Shown piece after piece: positions 1 to 8,766 of a stretch of DNA of 64,000 bases; the stretch's first letter is position 1, and every line of letters starts with the position of its first letter. A model generated the notes under the pieces. It did not search any database, was not told the DNA's origin, and saw nothing but the letters and a program-made list of their open reading frames with translations. Both the position numbers and the translations under genes were made by a program. This DNA is from Rubrivivax sp. (lineage in GTDB: Bacteria; Pseudomonadota; Gammaproteobacteria; Burkholderiales; Burkholderiaceae_C): contig JAJTDE010000004.1 of assembly GCA_021298085.1 (NCBI GenBank), positions 1 to 64,000 of the forward strand, in the 5' to 3' direction.

Positions 1-69
1 AGGATGTGGCTCGGTGGCTGCCGCCTGCACCCAAACCCGCTGCCTCGCCAGCGCTCTGAAGGATTTCCT

Positions 70-1596
70 ATGTGCGGCATCGTTGGCGTCATCTCGAGTG
101 CCCCGGCCAACCAGCTGATCTACGACGCCTTGCTGCTGCTGCAGCACCGCGGCCAGGACGCCGCTGGCATTGTCACCATGCAAGGCACCAAGTGCTACAT
201 GCACAAGGCCCGCGGCATGGTCAGGGACGTCTTCCGCACCCGCAACATGCGTGCGCTGCCGGGCACGGTGGGCCTGGGCCAGGTGCGCTACCCGACGGCC
301 GGCAATGCCTACAGCGAGGAAGAGGCCCAGCCCTTCTACGTCAATGCGCCGTTTGGCATCGTACTGGTGCACAACGGCAACCTCACCAACGCGCAGGCCC
401 TGAAGGCCGAGCTGTTTGACATCGACCGCCGCCACATCAACACCGAGAGTGACACCGAGGTGCTGATCAACATCCTGGCCCATGAGCTGGGCCGTGCGGC
501 CCACGAGCTGCCGCTGACACCCGAGGCAGTGTTTCACGCAGTCAGCGCGGTGCACCGGCGGGTGCGCGGCTCCTACGCCGTGATCGCGCTGATTGCCGGC
601 CATGGCCTGCTGGCTTTCCGTGACCCGTTCGGCATTCGCCCGCTGTGCTACGGCGAAAACACGCAGGGCGGCCGGCGCGAGGTGATGGTGGCCAGCGAGA
701 GTGTGGCCCTGGAGGGCACGGGCCACCAGCTGGTGCGGGATGTGGCCCCCGGGGAGGCCTTGTTCATCGACATGCAAGGCAACGTGCATGCCCAGCAGTG
801 CGCCCAGTCGCCCCGGCTGTACCCCTGCATGTTCGAGTATGTCTATCTGGCGCGGCCTGACTCGGTGATGGACGGTGTCTCCGTCTACCAGGCGCGCCTG
901 AACCTGGGCGAAACGCTGGCCCAGCGTGTGATCTCCACGATGCCGCCCAGCGACATCGACGTGGTCATCCCCATTCCCGAATCCAGCCGCCCCAGTGCCA
1001 TGCAGCTGGCGCACCGCATCGGCAAGCCGTACCGGGAAGGCTTTGTGAAGAACCGCTATGTCGGCCGCACCTTCATCATGCCGGGGCACGCGGTTCGCAA
1101 GCGCAGCGTGCGCCAGAAGCTCAATGCCATCGGCATGGAGTTCAAGGACCGCAACGTGCTGTTGGTGGACGATTCCATCGTGCGCGGCACCACCAGCAAG
1201 GAAATCGTGCAGATGGCCCGGGAGGCGGGTGCACGGCGGGTCTACATGGCTTCGGCCGCGCCGCCGGTGCGCTTTCCCAATGTCTACGGCATCGACATGC
1301 CCACGCGCGAGGAGCTGATTGCCCACCAGCGCAGCCTGGAAGACATACGCGCCTACATCGGCGCTGATGCGCTGATCTACCAGGATGTCGACGCGATGAA
1401 GCGGGTGGTCAAGGCCTTGAACCCGGCGCTTGATGGCTTCGAGGCCAGTTGCTTCGATGGCCACTACATCACCGGCGACATCAGCATTGACGAGTTCCGC
1501 ATGCTGGAGGCCCAACGCCGCAGCCAAGGTGACGAAGAAGACGACAGCCAGCGCAGCCGCCTGGCGCTGGCCTCAGCCGATGGGAGCCGATCATGA
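70..1596 (+). CDS. purF: Amidophosphoribosyltransferase
   Basis: First committed enzyme of purine synthesis in the cytosol: transfers the amide nitrogen of glutamine to PRPP, giving 5-phosphoribosylamine. The 508-residue protein starts Met-Cys-Gly-Ile-Val-Gly, so removal of Met exposes the N-terminal nucleophile Cys of a class II glutamine amidotransferase. The PRPP-binding signature VLLVDDSIVRGTTS lies around residue 365, in the C-terminal phosphoribosyltransferase half. The ATG at 70 is chosen over an upstream in-frame ATG at 4 because Cys must be residue 2 and a GAAGGA ribosome site lies 6 bases upstream. Its last four bases overlap the metZ start (ATGA), implying coupled translation. The purF-metZ order is common in Pseudomonas and Burkholderiales. 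Family assignment is firm. Confidence 0.97.
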   Translation: MCGIVGVISSAPANQLIYDALLLLQHRGQDAAGIVTMQGTKCYMHKARGMVRDVFRTRNMRALPGTVGLGQVRYPTAGNAYSEEEAQPFYVNAPFGIVLVHNGNLTNAQALKAELFDIDRRHINTESDTEVLINILAHELGRAAHELPLTPEAVFHAVSAVHRRVRGSYAVIALIAGHGLLAFRDPFGIRPLCYGENTQGGRREVMVASESVALEGTGHQLVRDVAPGEALFIDMQGNVHAQQCAQSPRLYPCMFEYVYLARPDSVMDGVSVYQARLNLGETLAQRVISTMPPSDIDVVIPIPESSRPSAMQLAHRIGKPYREGFVKNRYVGRTFIMPGHAVRKRSVRQKLNAIGMEFKDRNVLLVDDSIVRGTTSKEIVQMAREAGARRVYMASAAPPVRFPNVYGIDMPTREELIAHQRSLEDIRAYIGADALIYQDVDAMKRVVKALNPALDGFEASCFDGHYITGDISIDEFRMLEAQRRSQGDEEDDSQRSRLALASADGSRS

Positions 1597-2816
1597 ACCA
1601 GCCGCCACGAGGTATTCCACGGGTTGCCCTGCCGGACGAGGCCGGTCTGCAGACACGGGCCATCCGTGAGGGCCTGCCGGCCTCACCCTGGGGCGAGAAC
1701 TCCGAGGCGCTGTACCTGACCAGCTGCTTCACCCACCCTGATGCGGCCACCGCCGCACGGCGCTTTGCCAACGAGGAAGACGCGTTCATCTACAGCCGCT
1801 TCTCCAACCCGAGCGTGACGATCCTGGAACGTCGGCTGGCCGCGCTGGAAGGCACCGAGGCCTGCATCGCCACCAGCAGCGGCATGGGCGCCATCCTGCT
1901 GCTGTTCATGAGCCTCTTGAAGGCCGGTGACCATGTGGTCTGTTCGCAGAGCGTGTTTGGGTCGACGATCAAGCTGCTGCAGTCGGAGCTGGGCAAGTTC
2001 GGGGTTGAATCCAGCTTCGTGAGCCAGACCGATGTCTCGGCCTGGAAGGCGGCCATCCGCCCCAGCACGCGCCTGCTGTTTGCCGAAACGCCGACCAACC
2101 CGATGACCGAGGTCTGCGACATCCAGGCCCTGGCCGACCTGGCGCACAACGCTGGCGCCCTGCTGGTGGTGGACAACTGCCTGTGCTCGCCGGCGTTGCA
2201 GCAGCCGGTGAAGTTTGGTGCCGACATCGTCATGCATTCCGGCACCAAGTTTCTGGATGGCCAGGGGCGGGTGATTGCCGGTGCGCTGTGCGCCAGCGAG
2301 CAGCTGGTGACTGAGAAGTTTGTGCCCTTCATGCGCAGTGCGGGCGTCAACCTGTCGCCCTTCAACGCCTGGGTGGTGGCCAAGGGCCTGGAGACGCTCA
2401 GCCTGCGGGTGAAGGCCCAGAGCGAACAAGCCCTGGCGCTGGCGCGCTGGCTGGAGCAGCACCCCGCCGTGGCACGGGTGCTGCACCCGGGCCTGCCGTC
2501 TCACCCACAGCACGCACTGGCCATGCGCCAGCAGAACGGGCAGGGCGGCGCGGTGGTCACCTTCGACGTGAAGGGTGGCCGCGAGGAGGCCTTCAGCGTC
2601 ATCGACGCCACGCAACTGTGCAGCATCGCCGCCAACTTTGGCGACGTGCGCAGCATCATCACCCACCCGGCCTCGACCACCCATGGGCGGCTGACCGAAG
2701 CCCAGCGCCAAGCCGCCGGCATCGGCCAGGGCATGATCCGCCTTGGCGTGGGCCTGGAAGACTTGGCCGATATCCAGGCCGACCTGGCGCGCGGGCTGGA
2801 CCTGCTGGCCGCCTGA
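1593..2816 (+). CDS. metZ: O-succinylhomoserine sulfhydrylase (MetZ)
   Basis: Pyridoxal-phosphate enzyme of the Cys/Met metabolism family that makes homocysteine directly from an O-acylhomoserine and sulfide. The 407-residue protein has the family signatures SSGMGAILL near residue 95, the PLP aspartate segment LVVDNC near 191-196, and the PLP-binding Lys219 in HSGTKFLDGQ. The FLDGQGR context and the position next to purF favour MetZ over cystathionine synthase or lyase (MetB/MetC), but the exact acyl donor (succinyl or acetyl) cannot be read from sequence. It starts inside the purF stop codon and is followed 12 bases later by gltX, so the three are probably co-transcribed. Confidence 0.92.
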   Translation: MNQPPRGIPRVALPDEAGLQTRAIREGLPASPWGENSEALYLTSCFTHPDAATAARRFANEEDAFIYSRFSNPSVTILERRLAALEGTEACIATSSGMGAILLLFMSLLKAGDHVVCSQSVFGSTIKLLQSELGKFGVESSFVSQTDVSAWKAAIRPSTRLLFAETPTNPMTEVCDIQALADLAHNAGALLVVDNCLCSPALQQPVKFGADIVMHSGTKFLDGQGRVIAGALCASEQLVTEKFVPFMRSAGVNLSPFNAWVVAKGLETLSLRVKAQSEQALALARWLEQHPAVARVLHPGLPSHPQHALAMRQQNGQGGAVVTFDVKGGREEAFSVIDATQLCSIAANFGDVRSIITHPASTTHGRLTEAQRQAAGIGQGMIRLGVGLEDLADIQADLARGLDLLAA

Positions 2817-2828
2817 AGACCCCACACC

Positions 2829-4277
2829 ATGAGCCAACGCCCGACCATCCGCACCCGCATCGCCCCGTCGCCCACCGGCTTCCTGCACCTGGGCACCGCG
2901 CGCACCGCGCTGTATTCCTGGGCCTACGCCCGCCACCATGGTGGGCAGTTTGTGCTGCGCATCGAAGACACCGATGTCGCCCGGTCCACCCAGGATTCCG
3001 TCGACCAGATCCTCGCGTCCATGCGCTGGCTGGGGCTGGACTACGACGAAGGCCCCATCTACCAGATGCAGCGCCTGGCCCGCTACCACGCGGTGGTGCA
3101 GCAGATGATCGCGCAGGGCCACGCCTACCCGTGCTGGTGTACGCCGCAGGAGCTGGATGCCATGCGCGAAGCCCAGCGCGAACGGGGAGAGAAGACCCAC
3201 TACGACGGCCGCTGGCGCCCCGAACCGGGCAAGGTGCTGCCAGCGCCACCGGCGGGCGTGAAGCCGGTGGTGCGCTTTTGCAACCCGGCCGACGGCGAGG
3301 TGGTCTGGGACGACCTGGTCAAGGGGCCGATCAGCATCGCCAACCGCGAGATCGACGACCTGATCATCCTGCGGCCCGCACCCGAGGGCCTGGAAGGCGA
3401 AGCCGCTGAGCAGGCCGCGGCCTTCGGCGTGCCCACCTACAACTTTGCCGTGGTGGTGGACGATTGGGACATGGCCATCACGCATGTCTTCCGTGGTGAC
3501 GAACACATCAACAACACCCCCTGGCAGATCAACATCTACCGCGCGCTGGGGGCACCGCTGCCGCAGTTCGGGCATTGCCCGGTGATTCTGGACGACACCG
3601 GCCAGAAGCTGTCCAAGCGGCGCGGTGCCGTGAGCGTGACCGCCTATGAAGAAGCGGGTTATCTGCCGGAGGCGATGCTCAATTACCTGGCGCGCCTGGG
3701 CTGGAGCCACGGTGATGCCGAGCTGTTCTCGCGCGAGCAGATGGTGGCCTGGTTCGACGGCAGCCACCTGTCCAGGAGCCCCGCACAGTGGGACAAGGCC
3801 AAGCTGTCTTGGGTCAATGCCCAATACCTGAAACAAGCTGACGACACGCGCCTGGCAGGCCTGGTGGCCGAGCAGATGGCTCGCCGCGGCCAGCCGGCCC
3901 TGGACGCAGCGCGTCTGCAAGCGGGCTGCGCGCTCTTCAAGGACCGCTGCACCACCACGCTGGAACTGGCCGACTGGTTGGGCATGCTGGTGGTGCCTGT
4001 GCAGCCCTCCGCGGATGACCTGGCCGCCCATGTGACCCACGCCGTCCGGCCGGCGCTGCAGACGCTGCGTGACCGGCTCGCTGAACTGGCCGTCTGGGAC
4101 AAGGCGTCGATTGCCGCGGCCATGAAGGAAACCCTGGCCGCCCACCAGCTGAAGATGCCGCAGCTGGCGCCGGCCCTGCGGGTGCTGGTGTGCGGGCGTG
4201 TGCAGACGCCGTCCATCGACGCCGTGCTGGCGCTCTTCGAGCGCGACACCGTGCTGCAGCGGATGGCTTCGGCATGA
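2829..4277 (+). CDS. gltX: Glutamate--tRNA ligase
   Basis: Class I aminoacyl-tRNA synthetase that charges tRNA-Glu. The 482-residue protein shows the HIGH-equivalent [10 protein letters not shown] at residues 13-22 and the KMSKS-equivalent KLSKR at 260-264, with the GluRS zinc-region-like CWCTPQE segment around 105. The ATG lies 12 bases after the metZ stop. A cluster holding tRNA-Glu(TTC), its substrate, follows 300 bases downstream behind a separate promoter, an arrangement seen in relatives. Length and motifs match discriminating or ordinary bacterial GltX. I cannot tell from sequence whether the organism also uses the transamidation route for tRNA-Gln. Confidence 0.97.
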   Translation: MSQRPTIRTRIAPSPTGFLHLGTARTALYSWAYARHHGGQFVLRIEDTDVARSTQDSVDQILASMRWLGLDYDEGPIYQMQRLARYHAVVQQMIAQGHAYPCWCTPQELDAMREAQRERGEKTHYDGRWRPEPGKVLPAPPAGVKPVVRFCNPADGEVVWDDLVKGPISIANREIDDLIILRPAPEGLEGEAAEQAAAFGVPTYNFAVVVDDWDMAITHVFRGDEHINNTPWQINIYRALGAPLPQFGHCPVILDDTGQKLSKRRGAVSVTAYEEAGYLPEAMLNYLARLGWSHGDAELFSREQMVAWFDGSHLSRSPAQWDKAKLSWVNAQYLKQADDTRLAGLVAEQMARRGQPALDAARLQAGCALFKDRCTTTLELADWLGMLVVPVQPSADDLAAHVTHAVRPALQTLRDRLAELAVWDKASIAAAMKETLAAHQLKMPQLAPALRVLVCGRVQTPSIDAVLALFERDTVLQRMASA

Positions 4278-4367
4278 GCACGGTGTCGGCCGACGCCCCA
4301 GCCCGATCAATCTGCGCGACGCTGCCGATGCGCGAAGACGCAGAAATATTGAGTTGGCAGCGCTTTT

Positions 4368-4398
4368 TTGAACACGCCCGCAAAAAGCTGCATATAAT
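4368..4398 (+). promoter_or_regulatory. Promoter of the tRNA-Ala/Glu/Asp cluster
   Basis: A perfect -10 hexamer TATAAT sits at 4393-4398, with TTGAAC at 4368-4373 as candidate -35 (19-base spacer, slightly long). The bases after the -10 (GCGAGGC) are GC-rich, as in discriminators of stringently controlled stable-RNA promoters. The first tRNA begins about 68 bases further on, so a short 5' leader is processed off. It lies in the 189-base gap after gltX, which holds nothing else recognisable. Confidence 0.7.
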
Positions 4399-4466
4399 GC
4401 GAGGCTCTACTGAACGGCGCTAGCCCACAGTTGAACAGCCAAACTTCGGTTCTGGTGTTCGTCAAT

Positions 4467-4542
<76 letters not shown>

Positions 4543-4575
4543 AAGGCCAGCGCCGTTTAGGAGGCGATGATTCCT

Positions 4576-4651
4576 GTCCCCATCGTCTAGAGGCCTAGGA
4601 CACGACCCTTTCACGGTTGTAACAGGGGTTCGAATCCCCTTGGGGACGCCA
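4576..4651 (+). tRNA. tRNA-Glu(TTC)
   Basis: A 76-base cloverleaf with encoded CCA. Acceptor GTCCCCA pairs with TGGGGAC, and the anticodon loop CTTTCAC gives anticodon TTC (Glu). The T loop is TTCGAAT. It lies second in the cluster, downstream of gltX, whose product charges it. Confidence 0.96.
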
Positions 4652-4702
4652 AGTTTCGGCGGCACTTGAAGCTCGCAAGAGCCCACAAGCCACCGGCCAC
4701 GC

Positions 4703-4779
4703 GGAGTGGTAGTTCAGTTGGTTAGAATACCGGCCTGTCACGCCGGGGGTCGCGGGTTCGAGCCCCGTCCACTCCGCCA
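4703..4779 (+). tRNA. tRNA-Asp(GTC)
   Basis: A 77-base cloverleaf with encoded CCA. Acceptor GGAGTGG pairs perfectly with CCACTCC, and the stem CCGGC/GCCGG closes the loop CTGTCAC, giving anticodon GTC (Asp). It is last in the tRNA cluster, followed 11 bases later by a strong intrinsic terminator. Confidence 0.96.
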
Positions 4780-4790
4780 AGCATCATCTG

Positions 4791-4823
4791 CAACGCCCGA
4801 GCTTGTCTCGGGCGTTGTTCTTT
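4791..4823 (+). terminator. Rho-independent terminator of the tRNA cluster
   Basis: A perfect 11-bp stem, CAACGCCCGAG (4791-4801) pairing with CTCGGGCGTTG (4807-4817), has a 5-base loop and is followed by TTCTTTG. Its place directly after tRNA-Asp fits termination of the tRNA transcript. The T-run is imperfect. Confidence 0.85.
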
Positions 4824-4914
4824 GTGCTCCAGCTTTCGCAACCCCGGCGCGTGCAGGTGAGGCTTCCGGGTCATCACGCTTGCCAGCATCGGCCTCAGGC
4901 TGCACCATCGGCAC

Positions 4915-5745
4915 ATGGCCCAGCTGCACCCCGACGAAGTTGCCCATTACCAGCGCGAAGGCTGGGTGGTACCGGCCTGGCAACTGCCGGCCGCCCGTGT
5001 GCAAGCGCTGCAGCAGTCACTCGAAGAGTTGCTCAGGCGCAACCCGGGTGTGCGGCCGGAAAAACTGGTGTCGGCCCACGTGGAGCGTGCCGCCGGCGCC
5101 GACGACAACGGCGAGGGTGTGCGCGGGGTGGCCGACTTTCTCGCGTTGGCCCAAGACCCCGACATCGTCGACCTGGTCAGTGCGGTGATCGGCCACGATG
5201 TCATCCTGTGGGGCTGCCATGTCTTCTGCAAGCCGGCCAGCGGCGGCTACGAAACCCCGTGGCACCAGGACGGCCACTACTGGCCCATCCGGCCGCTGGC
5301 CACCTGCACCGCGTGGGTGGCGCTGGAGCCCTCGACACGGGACAACGGCTGCCTGCGCGTGATCCCGCGTTCACATGCCGCGCGCCAGCTGCACGAACAC
5401 CTTCACGAGGACCGCAGCAACCTCACGCTGAACCTGCGCATGGCCGATGGCACCTTCGACGAAGCGACCGCCCACGACATCGAGCTGGAGCCGGGCCAGA
5501 TGTCGCTTCACGACATCTACATGATCCACGGTGCGGCCGCCAACCACTCGACACAACGCCGCACCGGGGTGGCGCTGCGCTACATGCCGGCGACGTCGCA
5601 CTTCGACCGCAGTCTGCGGCCGGTGGAGGGGCGCTCGGGTGTGCCGGTGGACTTTTCCCGCCGCCCGCTGTGGCTGCTTCGGGGAGTGGATCGCAGCGGA
5701 CGCAACGACTTCAGCGTCGGTCACCCGGACCGTCAGGGCCTCTGA
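4915..5745 (+). CDS. Phytanoyl-CoA dioxygenase (PhyH) family protein
   Basis: A 276-residue Fe(II)/2-oxoglutarate-dependent oxygenase of the PhyH family. The iron ligands are visible as the HxD pair H117/D119 in WHQDGHYW and a distal His in MIHGAAANHS (H205 by alignment with the usual HGSGxN motif). R222 follows in GVALRY. The substrate is unknown: family members hydroxylate fatty acyl-CoAs, ectoine, antibiotics and other small molecules. The gene stands alone after the tRNA terminator and its 3' end overlaps the convergent DMT exporter gene by 35 bases. Nothing in the context (exporter, DNA repair) defines the pathway. Confidence 0.85.
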   Translation: MAQLHPDEVAHYQREGWVVPAWQLPAARVQALQQSLEELLRRNPGVRPEKLVSAHVERAAGADDNGEGVRGVADFLALAQDPDIVDLVSAVIGHDVILWGCHVFCKPASGGYETPWHQDGHYWPIRPLATCTAWVALEPSTRDNGCLRVIPRSHAARQLHEHLHEDRSNLTLNLRMADGTFDEATAHDIELEPGQMSLHDIYMIHGAAANHSTQRRTGVALRYMPATSHFDRSLRPVEGRSGVPVDFSRRPLWLLRGVDRSGRNDFSVGHPDRQGL

Positions 5746-6649
5746 GCGGCGCGGCCGCCGCCAGCGCCGGGCGGCGCGGTCCAATCACCCCCGTCACCAG
5801 GCCGGTTCCCAGCAGGATGCCGCCGCAGGCCAGCGCCATCACCGGTGTCACCGCCTCGCCCAGGAATGCCGCGCCCCAGGCCATCGCAAAGGCTGGCACC
5901 AGGAAGGTGACGGTCACGGCCTTGGTGGGCCCGGCGTGCGCCACCAGCCTGAAAAACAGCACATAGGCGGCGGCGGTGCACAGCAGGCCCAGCAGCAGCA
6001 CCGACAGCAGTGCGGGTGTCGAAGGCCAGGCTTGCGGCCACGACAAGGCGGCGGGCCCGAGCAGGGCCAGGCTGGCCGCCGCCTGGCTGCCCGCGGCCAT
6101 CGCCAGCGGCGGCACCCCGGAGAGGTAGCGCTGGGTGTGGTTGGCGGCCAGCCCGTAGCAGAAGGTGGCGCCCACGCAGGCCAGCACCGCCCAGGTGGTG
6201 CTGTCCACTGGGGCACCGGGCTTGATGCCCGCCTTGTTCCAGGCCAGCCACAGCACCCCTGTAAAGCCGACGGCCAGGCCCAGCGCCCGGCGCGGGCTGG
6301 GCTTGTCGCGCAGCCAGACCCAGGCGATGACGGCGCCCCACAGCGGCGTGGTGGCGTTGAAGATGGACAGCAGGCCGGCCGTGATGCTCTGGGCGGCATA
6401 CGCATAGGCCAGGAACGGCAAGGCCGAGTTGATCAGCCCCACCCAGCCGATGGCGCCCGCGTGCTGCCCCAGATGGTGCAGCTGGCCATGCCAGGCCAGC
6501 AAGGGCAGCAGCACGGCCGACGCCAGCGCCACCCGCAGGAACGCAACCGCCGCCGGCGAGATTTCCGGCGCCGCCACACGCATGAACAGGAAGGAGCCGC
6601 CCCAGATGGCGGCCAGCAGCATCAGTTCCAGCCGGTCACGGGCACTCAT
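5711..6649 (-). CDS. DMT-superfamily (EamA) membrane transporter
   Basis: A 312-residue inner-membrane protein made of two EamA repeats, about ten hydrophobic segments in total. The N-terminal segment MLLAAIWGGSFLFMRVAA is the classic start of the first repeat and the second begins near residue 155. Such proteins usually export metabolites or amino acids, but the substrate cannot be inferred here. The start overlaps the stop of the upstream ogt-like gene (ATGA-type, 6646-6649), so it may be transcribed with the two alkylation-repair genes. Its 3' end runs 35 bases into the convergent PhyH gene. Confidence 0.88.
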   Translation of the reverse strand: MSARDRLELMLLAAIWGGSFLFMRVAAPEISPAAVAFLRVALASAVLLPLLAWHGQLHHLGQHAGAIGWVGLINSALPFLAYAYAAQSITAGLLSIFNATTPLWGAVIAWVWLRDKPSPRRALGLAVGFTGVLWLAWNKAGIKPGAPVDSTTWAVLACVGATFCYGLAANHTQRYLSGVPPLAMAAGSQAAASLALLGPAALSWPQAWPSTPALLSVLLLGLLCTAAAYVLFFRLVAHAGPTKAVTVTFLVPAFAMAWGAAFLGEAVTPVMALACGGILLGTGLVTGVIGPRRPALAAAAPLRGPDGPGDRR

Positions 6650-7161
6650 CGTGGCAGCACACCCTCATGCCGCAGCAACTGCTGCTTGATGGCCAGGCCG
6701 CTGGCATAGCCGGTGAGGGCGCCGTCGGCCCCCACCACGCGGTGGCATGGCACCAGTACCGCCAGCGGGTTGCGCCCGATGGCGCCGCCGGTGGCGCGTG
6801 GCGCAGACGGCGGTTGCAGCCGCGCCGCCAGGTCACCGTAGCTGCAGGTCTGGCCGAATGGGATGCCCAGCAGCGCGCGCCACACGGCGGCCTGGAAGGC
6901 CGTGCCTTGCCAGTCGAGGTGCAGGCCTGTCCAGGAGGGGTTGCCGCCTTCCCAGTAGCGCGCCAGCCACTGCCGTGCAGCCTGCAGGTGCGGGTGGCCG
7001 GGGGTGTCGGGCACGGCCTCGTGGTGATCAGGGTGGTGGCGGTCGCCCTTGAACAGCAGCGCGCTCAGGCCGCGTTCCGTGGCCAGGGCCGTCATCGGGC
7101 CGGCCGGGGTAGGGATGACGCAGCGCGCCACCAACGGGGCACGTGCCAAGGGGTCAGGCAT
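6646..7161 (-). CDS. ogt: Methylated-DNA--protein-cysteine methyltransferase (Ogt type)
   Basis: A 171-residue suicide repair protein that moves the methyl group of O6-methylguanine (and O4-methylthymine) to its own cysteine. The active-site motif PCHRVV is present with acceptor C139, preceded by the helix-turn-helix segment around GIPFGQTCSYGDLA and followed by the GYASGLAIKQQLL tail. It overlaps the end of the Ada-AlkA fusion gene by 8 bases, so direct reversal and base excision of alkylation damage are encoded together. The call is Ogt/AGT family. The Ada regulatory half is on the neighbouring gene, not here. Confidence 0.93.
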   Translation of the reverse strand: MPDPLARAPLVARCVIPTPAGPMTALATERGLSALLFKGDRHHPDHHEAVPDTPGHPHLQAARQWLARYWEGGNPSWTGLHLDWQGTAFQAAVWRALLGIPFGQTCSYGDLAARLQPPSAPRATGGAIGRNPLAVLVPCHRVVGADGALTGYASGLAIKQQLLRHEGVLPR

Positions 7162-8704
7162 CGGTTTTCTCCAGGGTCTGCCACCAGCGGATCACGGCAT
7201 AGGCGCGCCAGGGGCGCCAGGCGTCGGCCGCCCGGTCAACGGCACGCACATCGCGGGTGCCCATCGCGTTGAGCAGCCCGATGTCGGTGGTGGGAAAGGC
7301 ATCCGGCCAGTGCAGCACCCGCAGGGCCACCAGCTGGGCTGTCCATTCGCCAATGCCGGGCAGTGCCCGCAGCCGCTCCAGCGTGGGCAGCAGCGGCGCA
7401 GTGGGCTCCAGCACCACCGAGCCGTCGCAGACAGCGCTGGCCAGCGCCTGCAGCGCACCGACGCGCTGCCGCACGATGCCCAGCCGCCCGATGGATTCCG
7501 GGCTGGCCTGCGCGATGCGGGCGGCATCGGGAAAGACACGCGCAAGCCTGGCCTGCGGGGGCGCGTCCTCGGCGCTGAAGGCCTCGCCAAAGTGCTCGAC
7601 CAGCCGGCTGGCCAGCGTGCGTGCCGCAGCCACGCTCACCTGCTGGCCCAGGATGATGCGCACCGCCGTTTCCCAGCCGTCCAGTGCACCGGGCAGGCGC
7701 AGGCCAGGGCAGGGCGGAAGGCCCAGGCGCTCGATCACCGGGTCCACGCGCGCGGGGTCGGCGTCCAGGTCCAGCGCGTCACGGTGGCGCTGGATGACCA
7801 AGCCCAGCGCGGGCAGCAAGCCTGCGCTGACGCGCAGCTCGACCTGGCAACGCGCGGCGTCGAAGCGCACCTGCGTCCAGCCGGTCAGTGGTGCGCCCTC
7901 ATGGGGCAGGCGCCAGCTGCGGGTCAGCACCAATTGGTCAACTTCACCCTCGGTGTGTTCGATGCCGGGCAGCGCGCGGACGGCCCAGAAGCGCCGCATC
8001 CCGGCGATGTCGTAGGGCGGGCGCCAGCTCAGGCGCAGCGTCAGGGGTGACGCGTCGCCCGCTGGTTCGCCCGTGCGGTGTTGACGCAGTTGGCTCGGGT
8101 TCAGGCGGTAGCGCTCGGCAAAGGCGGCGTGGAAGCGCCGCAGGCTCGCGAAGCCGCAGGCCAGTGCCACCTGGGTCACCGGCCAGTCGGTGTCGGTGAG
8201 CAGCTGCTTGGCGCGCAGCAGGCGCCGTGTCGTGAGGTAGTCCAGCGGAGCCACACCGTAGGTGGCGCCGAAGATGCGGCGCAGGTGGCGGTCGGTCACG
8301 CCCAGGCGCTGGGCCAGCGCGGGCATGCTGAGGCTGTGGCCCAGCGCGGCCGCGGCGTCCAGCTGACGTGCCGCATCGTGGGCCAGGGCCGCGGGTGAGT
8401 CGATCAGCGACAGGCCTGGCGCCAGCTCCGGGCGGCAGCGCAGGCAGGGCCGGAAGCCAGACGCCTCCGCACCGGCGGCGTGGCCAAAGAACCGGCAGTT
8501 GCGCAGCAGCGGCGCACGCACACGGCAGACGGGCCGGCAGTAGATGCCGGTGCTGGTGACCCCGACAAAGAAACGGCCGTCGAAGCGGGCGTCGCGCGCC
8601 AGCAGGGCCGCATACCACTGTGCGCTGGGCGCTTCGCCGTCAGGCCACAGCAGCCCCGGCGCGGGCGCCGGATCCGCCAAAGCCGTGTGAATGTCCGTGT
8701 GCAT
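7154..8704 (-). CDS. Ada regulatory domain-AraC HTH-AlkA glycosylase fusion
   Basis: A 516-residue three-part alkylation-response protein. Residues about 28-93 form the Ada zinc domain, with C56, C60, C87 and C90 in the same spacing as the four zinc cysteines of E. coli Ada. C56 would be the methyl-phosphotriester acceptor that switches Ada on. Residues about 104-205 are an AraC-type helix-turn-helix. The rest is a DNA-3-methyladenine glycosylase II with an HhH-GPD region (LPGIGEWTAQL) and the catalytic Asp474 in TTDIGL. The protein can thus sense methylated phosphates, regulate transcription and excise bases. With the overlapping ogt gene it makes a compact adaptive-response operon. Similar fusions are known in Proteobacteria and Actinobacteria. 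Confidence 0.92.
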   Translation of the reverse strand: MHTDIHTALADPAPAPGLLWPDGEAPSAQWYAALLARDARFDGRFFVGVTSTGIYCRPVCRVRAPLLRNCRFFGHAAGAEASGFRPCLRCRPELAPGLSLIDSPAALAHDAARQLDAAAALGHSLSMPALAQRLGVTDRHLRRIFGATYGVAPLDYLTTRRLLRAKQLLTDTDWPVTQVALACGFASLRRFHAAFAERYRLNPSQLRQHRTGEPAGDASPLTLRLSWRPPYDIAGMRRFWAVRALPGIEHTEGEVDQLVLTRSWRLPHEGAPLTGWTQVRFDAARCQVELRVSAGLLPALGLVIQRHRDALDLDADPARVDPVIERLGLPPCPGLRLPGALDGWETAVRIILGQQVSVAAARTLASRLVEHFGEAFSAEDAPPQARLARVFPDAARIAQASPESIGRLGIVRQRVGALQALASAVCDGSVVLEPTAPLLPTLERLRALPGIGEWTAQLVALRVLHWPDAFPTTDIGLLNAMGTRDVRAVDRAADAWRPWRAYAVIRWWQTLEKTDA

Positions 8705-8766
8705 GAACCCATGATAGGGGCGCCCCTCGGTGCGGGCTCGCCGTTTTCGGACCTGTCCCTGCGCGG

